Below, piece by piece: positions 26,301 to 38,300 of a stretch of DNA of 64,000 bases. A model generated the notes under the pieces. The model worked only from the letters and a program-made list of their open reading frames with translations, was not told where the DNA came from and did not search any database. Numbering within the stretch: position 1 is the stretch's first letter; the number at the start of each line of letters is the position of its first letter. Source of the DNA: Varanus komodoensis (Eukaryota; Chordata; Lepidosauria; Squamata; Varanidae); the NCBI RefSeq assembly GCF_004798865.1, contig NW_025336565.1, forward strand, positions 561,400 through 625,399, read 5' to 3'. A program made the translations under genes and the position numbers.

Positions 26301-29300
26301 CCCACATTTCCTCCAAACTGCAGTGCCCGCCCCGTGGGCCCTGGAAGAGCGGCGCCTGCAGGGGGCCACCTGCCCGCGTGCAGAGATCCGCCTGCGCCCC
26401 TTGGAGGGGGCCATCCGCTGCCGGCATGGGGCAGCAACCCGGCCCTTCAGGGCAAGCCCCTGCAGGGCAGCAGCCTCCAGAGCCTGAGCCCCGCGCCCCA
26501 CGGCGGGCGAGCCTTGCGCCCGTTGCTGCATGGGGCAAACACGCTCCAGAGGAGAAAGCACCCCAGGTGAGGCGGCAAGGAGGAAGAACGGCACAGGCCG
26601 GCCCGAGGCAGAAAGGAGGGGCGGGAGCTGCGGCAGGCCCAGGCCGGGCCCCGTGCCACCCCCATTCAGCCGTGCCCCAAGGGGTGGGCTTTATGCTGTC
26701 CATCTTTCAGCCCCAGCCTGGCGGCAAGCGGCCTCGCACCCAGGGCCCCAGCAGCCTCTGCCCAGGCTCGCTGGCGCCACCTCCAGGCTGGGCTGCGAGA
26801 GGCCTCTGCCCACCCCAGCCCAAAAGCACGAGCCCCTGGCCCCGACCGACGCTGCTGCAAGGGCCTCGCTCTGTGTTGCCTGGGATGCGCGAGGTGCCAC
26901 CGGGCAGAGTGGCACCGTGCCCCCTCCCGGGCACCCAGAGCCCTTCTGAAACCGGCCCAACAGCGAGGCCGCCTACCTGCGCAGGCCGCCCGCATGACGC
27001 TCGACAGGATCCCGTCCGACCACTCGCTGGTGTTGAGGTCGTACTCTCCGTACAGCTCGCCCAGGGAAACAGCCTTGGGGTTCAGGGGGTACTCCTGCGA
27101 GCAGGCGTGCCGGCGGGCGGAGGGAGGGGAGGCGGCAGTCAGAAGCCGCGGTGGAGGGAGCCCCGGCCCCTGCCCTTGGGGGCTCCGCTGCCGGAGCAGC
27201 CACCAGCCGGGGGACGGGGCAGTGGTGCAGCAGCCCCGCTCCGTGGCCGGCGGGGTCGGACTACCAGGCTACACTCGCCTCCCGGCCAAGGCAAGAAGGC
27301 GGGCCTGCCCTCGGCCAAACGCCGTGCCGCCCCGGCGTGGCCCCGGAGCCCCCGGAGGCGGGGGCAGGCGGAGGGCCCGAGGGAAGGGGCCGCCGGCGCC
27401 CGCGACTCACCCGGACCAGGTTGGCGGAGGGATCCCCGCCCCGGTGCAGGCTGCAGAGGGTGGCCTGCAGGGCGCGCCAGGCGACCGTCTTGCCACTGCC
27501 GGTGTTGCCCACGATCATGGAGGAGTGGCGCGAGTTCTTGGTCTCGTACAGCTGGATCACCTTGGTGGTGGTGAAGGGGATGGGCTGCAGCCCCATCTCG
27601 CGCAGCTCTCCCTCCAGCACCTCCTTCAGCTGCGGGGGAAGCGGGCCTCCTGAGGCTGGGCCGCCTCGTCCCCCTCCCCACACGGGGGGCCGCGGCCCGG
27701 CCCGGAGCTGCCGGGGAGCGTCCCGGGGAGCGGCCCCGCGAGGGAGCAACACCGAGCCCCGGGCAAGCCCGGCGGGGAGGGCCGGGGAGGGCCGACCTTG
27801 CCGTAGTCGATGGCGGGGCACTCGATGCCCGGGAAGAGGTCCTGGATGATGGCGCTGAACAGCGGCACGTCGTTGGAGGTCAGCTTGGCGATGTTCATGT
27901 CCTTCATGGCCATCAGCAGCACCTGGGGGCGAAAAGCGGGGGGGTCGTTCGGAGGACACGTGGGGAAGGGGGGCGAGGGCCCCCGCCCCCCGGAGGATCC
28001 GAGTGGGGCCCACCGTGGCGTCCCACCAGCCGCGTGCCACAAGGCCGCTGGCGGGAGGGCCGGAGACGCAGCCGCCTGCCCCACCCCCGGCTGGGAAGCC
28101 CGGCCACTTCCGCGCCCCGCCAGCTCCGCGGGGGGCGGGCCAGGGGGTCCGGGCGTGCCGGCGGCGAGGGGCTCACCTCCTCGTCGGCGAGGTCCGGCCG
28201 CACGCGGCGCTTCTTCCCGGCGTAACGGAGCAGGGAGGTGAGGGCCCGCAGGCCGAAGTCGTAGTGGTCCTGCTTGGACAGCTGCTGCACGGCCAGGCAG
28301 TACAGGGTGTACACCTTCTTGGCCAGGACCTGGAGGACAGGGACCATCCGTGGGGCTCGCCCGGCCCCTCCGCAACGCACCCCGCCCACGGCACCCCCCG
28401 GGCCGCACGGCCGCCCAAACCTTGCAATTGTTGAAGCCCTCGCCGAAGAGGATGATTTCGGCGATCAGCGTGGAGTCGGGCACGACCATGGAGATGGGCC
28501 GGAACATCGACTTCAGGTTGTCGGGCAGCTCCGTGCGGCCGGCGTAACCTGCCGGGCGGGGCACACCGGAGCTGAGCGCCGGGAGGGGGGCGCGGCGATG
28601 CCCCCCGCCACGAGCGGTGCCGCCGCCGCAGCCCACCTGGGTTCATGGTGATGAAGATGCCGCAGGACCACACCAGGTTGATCTCGTGGCCCTCGAAGGC
28701 GAAGCGCGTCATGTGGGCGGCCAGGGCCGAGAGGATGGAGAGGATCTGCTGCGCCACCACTGACAGCACCTCGATGTTGATGCGGTTGAACTCGTCGAAG
28801 CAGCCCCAGGCGCCCGTCTGAGGGCAAAGCCACAGGCGTGGGGCACGGGCGGCGGGCAGGCCGAGCGGCGCTCCGGCAGCCGCGGGCTCGGGGCCCCCCG
28901 CCCGCCCGCCCGCCCGCCCACTGGGGCCCCTCACCTGCGCCAGGCCAGAGTACATGCGCCCCATGGACTTGTAGTCCAGGCCCTCGGAGCAGTTCACCAC
29001 GATCACGTACATGCCCAGCGCCTTGCCCAGGTCCTTCACTGTCTCGGTCTTGCCCGTGCCTGCGGGGCCCTTGGGGGAGCCGCCCCGGTGCAGGTGCAGG
29101 GCCGTGGTCAGCGTCATGTAGCACCTGCGGAGGGAAGGGGGACCCACGCCTCGCACCCTCTCCCCGGCGACGTGCCCGCCGGGGCAGGGAGAGTTGGGAA
29201 GACGCTGCGGGCGTCCCCCTGGCCCCTCGTATTCCTCCGTGCCCCCTTCCTCTCCCCAGACTCCCTCCGTCTTCCCAGCCGATTCCTCTGCCGGCCAGTC

Positions 29301-32300
29301 CAGGCAGATCGCGATGGCACGCGTGGTGCCCGTCACCCAGGTCCTCCCGTGCACGCCCCTCGTCAGCCTGCGCAGCCCCCGTGGCTGCCGGCTGGGAGGT
29401 ACCTGTCCGTGAGGGGAGTGATGACCAGGCGCCCCGAGTTCCCCAGGTACTCATAGCCGTACGCAAACTGGGTGTTGGTCTGCCGAATCACACAGTCGTC
29501 CAGGTCCTGCAGGGAGAGCCGGCGAGGCCACGGATAGTGGCCCCTTCTCAGTGGGCCCTCCGTGGCCCAGGACAGCCCCTTCCCCACGGGGTGGGTGGGG
29601 GGATGCTAAACCCAGGAGAGCAGTGCCGCGGGAGCACGAGGTGGCAAACTGGGGGGGGGGGGCACCCGCCACTTGCCGGTTTCTGCACAAGCACACGCCG
29701 AGGAAAGTGGAGGGGCTGGGAAGTGTCCCACCCGGGGGCCTGAGCCCCCGGGCTCAACCGCCTTCTCTCCCGCAAGCCCGGCTGGCAGGGCTCCGGGCCT
29801 CTCCAGGCTGCCGCACCAGCCCGCCCACTGACCTCCGCCTACCGGGCCTTAAAAGCCGCACAGGCAGCGTCTCCCCCGTCGAAGCAGCTGCTTCCTAGCT
29901 GCAGATCGAGCCCTGGCCCGGGACCCTGGCAGATGGCCAGCGCCCCAGCCCCTGGCATGCCCCACCTCTGCAGCCACCCGGGCTCTTGTGCGCCCCTCGG
30001 CTCCGCTGCCCCTCATGCCCTCGCTTGCTGTCCTGGACCGCTGGGCCCCTGCTGGTTCCGGACCGGGACCCTGCTTGGCCCTGGAGCCCAGAAAGCGGGG
30101 CCTCACCAAAGCGAGGGGTGGCCACAGCGGAAGGGGAGCCGGCGGCCCCCGGCCCCCGTGGCCAACCCAGCCTTCGCAAGGGCCTGCCCGCCAGGTGCGC
30201 CCAGGGGCGCGAGGGAGATGCTCCGGCCCAGGCTCACCCCGTGGCCAGCCGTGACACTCCTGCGGTGTCAGGCCCCAAACCGCAGCACGCGGAGGGCGGT
30301 GGTGGAGGCGAGGAGGGGCGCCGGGCCCAGTCTGGCCAGCAGCGGGCAGCGCAGGAGCTCGTGGCCGCCTCGGGCGCCCGCCCGCCCGCCCACACCCCGA
30401 CACGCGCCCAGGCCGGCCCGGCTGGCCGGTCCCCGCGCAGCACGGGCTCCCCACCTTCTCCCAGTAGAGCCGCAGCTGGCTGAGCCACTCAAAGGACGTC
30501 ACGTCGATCAGGCCGCTCTTGTAGAGCCTTTCGATCACATCCCGGGCGTGGACTTCCACGGTCACCAGTGCCACGATCTTCAGCCGCATGATCTTGGTCA
30601 GGTTGCCCCGGATGGCCTCCGAGTACTTGTTGAGCATGGACACCTGCCCGGGGGAGGGAGGCCTGCGCGTGACGGAGCCGTCGGCCAGCAGGGAGCATCA
30701 GAGCGCCGCGTCCCGAGGCAGCCCACCTCCGAACAGGCTTCTGGGCGCAGGAGGAGGAGGAGGAGGAAGGCCGCCGGCCCCCTGTCCTGCACGCGGCCTT
30801 CCCAGAGGTGCCCGAGCAGCTTCTACCGCAGGTGGATGCTGGTCTGGACGGATCCGGGCCCCCCAACCCTCCCGAGCACGACCTGAGCAAGTCTGGGCTC
30901 CCCACTTTGTGGACGACAAAGAGCCGGGTTGGGGGGGTGGGGCAGCTGGACCGCGTGTGCCGGGACTCGGCTGCCCCTGCAGCCACGCAGGCAGAAGGGC
31001 AAGGGCCGGGGAAGCGCCTGGAGAGCCAGCCGCCGGCCCTCACCTGCCTCTTCTTCATGGCCTTGAGGTACTTCTTGTCCCCGCGTTCCTTGCACGTGGC
31101 CAGGCACTTGCCCACGTCTGCCGTCCACTGGATCTGGCTTGCCGTGATCACCATCTGCGAGGCAAGGCGAGGCGGGGAGAGAGTGAGGGAGAGGGCGAGG
31201 AGAGGTGTGGGTGCGTGTGGCCTCCAAGCACACCTTTACCCTGAATTCCTCAGCACAGAGCCGCTCCCCCCTCCCCCCCCCCGGCTCTCCCCGTTCTCTG
31301 GGGCTCCGGCCAGAAAAGGGCTCTGCGTGGGGCAAGGGAGATGCCCGGCTCGGGGGGCCAAGTCCTCAGCGGCCTCTCCGCCCTCCCCTTGGGGGACACG
31401 GTTCACCATCCCACGTGCCAGACAGGGCCGCATGCTGCGTGAGCGCACAGGGTCCACGGGCCGGGGTGCCCCCACCGCCGCTCACCTGGCCGGGCCACTC
31501 CTTCACCCACTTGTCCCGCTTGCCCAGCATCTTCTTCAGGGCCAGCCGGCAGCTCCGCAGCACCTCGCGCAGCGTCCAGCGCATGGCCCGCTCCACGTCA
31601 CACAGCCAGTCCTGCGGCACAGCGGCGCCGGGTGAGCCCCGGCCCCCCGCCTCGGGGGCAGGGCAGCGGGGGCCGCGCCAGGGGCGGGGGGTGGGCGGAG
31701 GCTCTCGGGGCCCCGGGGGAGGGGAGGGCTGGGAGGGGGGCACGCCGGAGCACCCCGACCTGCTCCCTGGCCTGCCTGCGCCCGGCGGCCACCGCTGCGG
31801 ACCGGTAGGGCCGCGCGACACACAGTGAGCGGCAGGGACATTGGCGAGGGGGCGGCGGGAGGAGCGGGGGATCGGGTGCCTGGCCCCCCACGGAGACCTG
31901 GGCTGGGCGGCCGATGCTGCCACCGGGCTCGGCCTGCCCCCCCGGGCCACAGCCGCACCCCCAGCCAGGCGGCGCAGGCGTGGCGGCCCTTGCTGGGCGC
32001 GTGGCCGGCCTGGCCCTCGCCACCGGTGCCTGCGGTGCTCGGAGCAGGCCGGCCCGGGGCCCGGGGCCCGGAATGGGGCCGGGGCCGGGCAGGTGCCGAG
32101 GAGGGCGGGCCACTCACCTCCACCGGCCCTTCCAGCAGCACGGCGTGCGTGAAGTCCACGTACTCGCCGTCCAGGGAGTACATGCCCAGGGCTTCGGACC
32201 GGCTGGTCGTGCCAATCTGAGGCCAGAGAGAGGGTGAGGCCGGCCCGCCACGGGCTTCCCCCACGTCGCCGGCCGCGTGCCCGCCCAGGGAACCCGCAGC

Positions 32301-35300
32301 ACGGGGGGCGCTCGGCCCGCCCACTGAGCCCGGGGCTGGCAGCGGAAGGGGGGAGGCCCGGAAGGCGCCCAGGGGCACGCGGGGGACGGGGCGGGAGCAG
32401 GGTGGGGCGGGGCGGACCTTCTGGATCTTGAGGGACTTGATGTTGTCGAAGCACTTCTTGAGGTGGGGCTGGATGGCCTCCGGGTTGCGCGACTGGCCCA
32501 AGATCTCCAGCAGGTCGTCGTTGGACAGGAAGTAGAAGCGGGGAAACATGTGCCGCTTGGTCTCCAGGTACATGTCGAGGGACTTCTGGATCTCCTCCAG
32601 CACGCCGTTCATCTCCACCAGCTTGTCCAGCAGCCCTGCAGGAGGCGCAGAACAGTCGCAGGCGGCCCCGGCCCCCCGCCCCCCCGCCCGTGGGTCCTGA
32701 TCGCTCCCAGGCACGGTCCCCGCGTCCTCCCTTGTCCGGCACTGGACCCCCGGGGAGTCCCGCGGCCCCCAACGGCCGAGCTCCCTGTGGCGCGGCCCCG
32801 TGCCAGGGCCCCTCCAAGCCGGGCTCGGCCGCTCTGGCTGGCAGCGGCGCCACAGGCTCTCCGGGGAGGGCCCTTCCCGGCACCCGGGCGGCCTTCAGCG
32901 ACCGCGAAGACTTGGACGCCGTGCCTGCGCGGCATGGGCCGGGCGCGCCGAGCAACATGCCCGCCGGCACGCCCGGAAGGAGCGCAGCCACCTGGGTAGT
33001 GCGTGGCACGCAGGGCGTTGCTGTCCTTGACGAAGCGGTCCATGATGCTCTTCCAGCTGCTGTTGATCCTGTCGAAGGAGGCGGACTCGCCGGGCAGCTG
33101 CTTGCGGATGTCCTCGCCCAGGAAGATGTTCTGGCCAGAGGCGGGAAGAGGAAGACGGAGGGGAGGTTGCCGGGTTGCGAAGCAGAGGTGCCGCTCCTCT
33201 GAGCCAAGGGCCCCCCACGGCCGCCTCGCTTTCCCCACAGAAGCGACAGAGAGAACCTGGCTCCCCCCACACGGGGAGGAGGAACCCGCTGAGCGTCCCT
33301 CAAAAAGATGGCCGCGCTTTCTGCACGGGCAGGATTCCAACCCCACACCTGCCGGGCTCCCTGGGGACGATGGGCAATTTCCCTCTCTGCAGGATGCCTG
33401 GAGGGAAAGCATGTGGCTTTTTCTGCCCGGGAGAGAGGCTCTCTGCGGGAGCACGAAGCGAGCAGCCAGTCCTCTGCGGGGAGCCCCCTCCGTTCCCTTG
33501 GAGGATGGGCGGCTGGCCGCCCTCCGCGGCGATCCCCCCGCCCTGTCCTGCGAGCCCGCAGCACCCCTGGGAGCGTGTCCGCTGACGTGAGGGGAGGGGA
33601 GGAGCTGGGCGCCCCTCACCTCCAGGTACATCCACTGCCGCTGCACCGTCAGCACCATCTCGATCACCTCCAGGATGAGGGAGAGGCAGCGCTCCCAGAG
33701 GTCCACGTCCTTCTCGAAGGGCTTCACGAAGCGCGAGGCCTTCATGGTGGACAAGGCCACCTGGTTGTCATCCAGCGCCTGGAAAACGTCCTCGGTGCCC
33801 CTGCAGACAGAGGGGCGCTCAGGGGTGCAAGGAAAGTGGGGTTCTCTGTGCACCCCTGCACACACACGCACACACAGAAGACCTCTGAGAGCAAAGATAG
33901 GGGCCGGCGTGAGGAACCTGGAAGCAGCCCCACGTGCCACCCACAGGCCCCGAGACAGGGCGCTCTGCAGGAGAGGGAGGCTTTCCCTCCTGGGTTTGCG
34001 GACACCCAGCTTGCCGCCCTGCCTCCTGAGCACAGGCGAGGGACGCCCCAGGCTCACCTAGCGGAAAGGAAGAGTTGCCAGACTGAACTCTCCTCCAGGG
34101 TGGGCAGATCTGGGGGAGGCCTGGAGGGGGCCAAGCAGAACGCCGGTTGCAGAACCGCCCCTGGAGCACACGGGGAGATCTGCCCCTGCGCCGTTGCTCG
34201 GGGACCCAGGAATGCACCAGCCCTCTCAGAACCGCCACCACACTCTCCCTGCCAGATTCCGCCACAGGAAGCCCTGAAGAGAGGCTGTCTTGGAGCCCCC
34301 CGGACCTGCTGCAGGCTGCACTTCCACAGGGGAAGCCATCCGGAAAGCCAGGCCCGACAAAAGGCGACGAACAACTCAGGGTCATCACAAGCGTGCAAGT
34401 CACTCAGTTCCTGCATTCTGTTTTATGGGGAAAATGCACCCACCCCCTTCTGTTCCAGTCACGGCACGGAGGGCAGCAGGCAGCGCCCCGGCATTCACAA
34501 AAAGCACCCCAGTTAATAAAACAACAGCCCCACCGAGTGCATAATCGCACAACCATGCTTTTCCAAATCAGAACAAGAGCTGCCATAAAATCACCCACAA
34601 GACCACCAAAGGTCCCAACCAGCTGTGCCTCCACTGCCGGCCGGCCCATGGAACAGGCCACAGAGGGCAGGCAGGTCTGTCGCGGGCGAGGGGGTCCCAG
34701 GGCTTCCCTGCCTGGGCCCGGCCCCACCACGGCTTCCCACACTGCGGACAGAGGCCGGGAAGCCACTGAGGGCCACGGCGGCCCTTGCACCGCCCAGCCA
34801 GGCCCCCAGTGCGCCCAGCCGCTGCTCACAGGGAGTTCCACACGCACACAGCGCAGCGGCCCGGGCACCGAGCGGTCTGGCGCATGGGCTGCGAAGTCCA
34901 GGCCTGGCTCCCCAGCTCGGGCTTCGCTTGGCGAAAGGGCCGTGCTGCACGAGAGCAACCTCGTTTACCTAATTAGAGTCGTTATTGTTCCTGGGTCCCG
35001 AGAAAGATGGACAACGGACTGGACATGCAGCTGTGCTCAGCCTGGGACCCCACCTTATCAGACCAGTTAACGAGCTTACACTTAGTGTTATGATTAGCTT
35101 AACGAGCCTGTGCATTGCTGTATGCTTGGCTTAATTAGTGTAGGATACTGCAGCCTGTCAAGTTGACACGTGGAGTGGGAATATTTGGACTGGCCGGGAT
35201 GGGAAGCCTCCCTGAGACACACTAACGGGAGGGGGAACTTTCGGCCAACGGAGTCCAGAGATGGGAACCGGCCTGTACGTTTCGCCTCGCTAACAGGTAA

Positions 35301-38300
35301 AGGGCCGGCCCCTCGCCCACGAGCCAGCTATGGGCGCCGGCCATTTCCCCTCCCGTCTGGCTCGGACACCACCACCCCCGAGGGGGCCCCGCCGACGGCC
35401 CACTCCAAGCGATTAGGGTCGCCCAGCCGCGCATCCGAAGCGGCTCACCGCTGAACCCCTCGCAAAGCTAGCTAGTACTTGGCCCGCTGCAGAGGTGACG
35501 ACCGTTTCCCCCGTAAGTAGAGCTGAGCACTGCAGGCGGCTCCCCCGGAATCTCAAAGAACTCTTTCGGCCCCACGGCCACGCCGGGGCGCAAACCGAGC
35601 CGCACCTCCCCTGCAGCCCCGGCGGGCCTGGCACAGGGCCCGCGCCAGCTGCCCACCTGACTCGGTGGTGCCCCTTGTCCTTGTAGGGTATGATATCCAG
35701 AGTGGTCACGTCCCAGGTCCGGGAGATGTTCTCGAGGGCCTGAGGAGAAGGACGACGTGATGGGCCGGCGGGACTCCGACTGCCCCGCTCGACCCCCGTG
35801 GGCTCCACGAGCCCTGGGCGGGGTGCGACACGTCCCTCTGGGCCCTGCAAGGGGGGCCTGTCTGGCGTCTTCAGTGGGGCGGCCCAGGGGGCGAAGGGCA
35901 GGCGCTACCTGCTCGATGGCCAGCTCCTTGGTGGCCGAGGCAGAGATCTCCGCGACCTGCTCCACATGCTTGTCCAGGCCCAGCTCGACGATGTTTTCCA
36001 GCCTGAAATCCTCCGCATCCTGGTCAAATGTCCGGAGGACCAGATCCTTCACCTGGTCCCAGTGCCTGCGGGGACCCAGAGCATGCTGGTCCAAGGGGGT
36101 CCCAGGAGAGACAAGAGGAGCCCCCGCTGATGCCTCAGAAGACCCTCTGCGGGCTGCGGGTGAACCTCTCCTCCCAGCCCGACAAACCGCAGGACCGCCT
36201 CCGCCCCGCCTCCCTTGGCCAAGAGCCCGTTCCGGGCAAAGCAACCTCACCCGGGTCCAGAGAGCTGGCCCAGCCCCCGCCAGCAGCACCCCACTTCGCC
36301 TCGGGCGCCCCACCTGGCAAGGCAGTTGCAGAGCCACCGCAGCACGGACGCCCCCCCCCCGGCAGGCGTGACGGTGCCCACCTCTCCCGCAAGGCGGGGT
36401 TCCGGAGGTCCGTGACCAGGGGCATCGTCCGCTTGAACTGCTCGATCTTCAGCTTGGAGGTCTCGATGATCTCCCAGTTCCGATCCTCCGAAAACAGACG
36501 GCAGACGCCTGCTCAGCCGGGCAAAGCGGAAGGGGAGCCGCCTTCCGGCTCGGGCAGGTCAAACGCAGGGACCGATCGCCCGGCACGGTCCTCCTCTCAG
36601 GCGGGAAGGCGATCCCAGGGCTCCCGGGACAAGCCAGGTGGGGGCGCCGCTGGGTGCCCCGCCCTACCTTGAGCTCCTTGCTCAGCTTATTGAGCTTCCG
36701 GTACAGGGCGAAGGCCGTGCTCTCCATCACTTCCGTCCGCAGCGTCTTGAAGCTCCCCGTCTTCCACTCGTTCCAGTGGTCCTCCCACTCCTTCGAGATT
36801 TCCCACACTTGCTGGATGTAGTCCAGCTCCTGCCGGGCACAGCGGCGGCCGGTGACGGGAGGCCCCCCCTCGGGGCCAAGAGACCCGCCCCTCCCCCAGC
36901 GGCCCCGGCCGTGGGGCGCAGGGAGAGCGTCCCCACTGCCTCGCAGGGTCGACACGGGACGCCCCCTACCCTCTCCAGCTTCTGCAGGTCCTTCGAGGCA
37001 GGCTGGTCGATCTTGAAAATGCCCAGGTTGGAGCGGAGCGTGTTCTCCTCCTCCTTCAGGGTGGCCAGCAGCTGCCTCATGGCGGCAATCTGGCTCAGGG
37101 CGGCTTCGGCAGACAAGGTGCTGGTGAAGGGGCCTACCGGGGCAGGAACAGAGGCCCCGGTGAGCCCCGGCCTGCCTCCTCCTCCTCCTCCTCGCCGCTG
37201 GGCCGGCCCAGGCCGTCGTGGCTCAACAGCTGCATGGCTGGGGGCGTCTTGCCCGGCGGTGGGCACTCGCCTGCGGAGCACCAGCGCCAGGGCTGCCGAG
37301 TGTGGTGCAGCCGAGGCCTGGAGCCGGGGCGGGTGGGGGCAGAGAGGCCCGGCTACAGCCTGGCGGGGTGCGCAGTTCCTCGGAAGCGTGTCCCACCGAG
37401 ATCAGAGGCTTCCTCCCCTGCAGCTACGGCCAGGCTTGTACCCTCATGCCGCGGATCGCGTCCAGGAGGAGAAGAGAAGCGACACAGCCTCCCCCCCCCC
37501 ACCACTGGCCACCAGACGGTGGTGGGGCTGGATCTCCGTGCAGGGGGAAGCAGGGGCCTGGGCCGTCTTGCCCGCTGGGCAGGGAAGAGCGCCAGCCACC
37601 TCTGCTCCCAGGGCGGGCCGCACTCGGCTGCCCGTAGCTCCGGCCAGCAGGTGGGAGTGGGCAAAGCGCTCTTCTTGGCGTGCTTTCCAGGGCCGGGGGG
37701 CACCAACTCTTCGGATGAGGACTGGGAAGGCTGGGAAGTGGGGAGTGTGGAGACAGTGATGGCAGAGGAGGGAGAGGGCATCCCCAGGCCGCCATCTCCA
37801 GGTGCTCATGGAAGACGGCAGACCCTGGAAGCAAAGGGAGGGGGGAGGCCGGGCCGAGCCGGTCTTGTGCCGAATGCCATGGCCTGGCGCTGAGCCAGGA
37901 GGGGCGCAGCTCTGAGAAGGCTGGCCTCCCAGTTCTTCAAGCCCTCCCTGCTCCGGCACCGCGGTCGCCACACTCCTTGCTCCCAGTGCGAGGAGCTGGA
38001 GCCGCCCCGGCCCCGGAGGGCGAGCCAAGGGCAGCGGCCTGGTCCGATCCCGGCAGCAGGGAGCGGGGCGAGAGCGGCCTGGGCTGGCCGGCCGGCCGGC
38101 CACCCACCATTGGAGCCAAAGTCCTGCAGCAGGTTCTGGGCCTTCTTCTTGAAGTCATCCGCGCAGTGGATGAGCCCCGTCTTGAACTTCTCCTTGTGCT
38201 TCTTCAGCATGGCCTCGCTGTCCAGGAGGCACTGCTGGAAGGACAGCCACTCGGCGTTGAGCTCACCCAGCAGCTGCAGCACCTGCAACAGAGGAAGGGG

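Noticed and set aside
25790-27574. 594-codon plus-strand open frame over an intron and exons T-45/T-46
   Set aside because: Antisense shadow of GC-rich DNA with low-complexity composition and no recognisable domain.
31366-33564. 732-codon minus-strand open frame read as one exon
   Set aside because: It is only exon T-55 plus intron read-through in shifted frames; the family sequence clearly requires splicing at T-55 to T-58.
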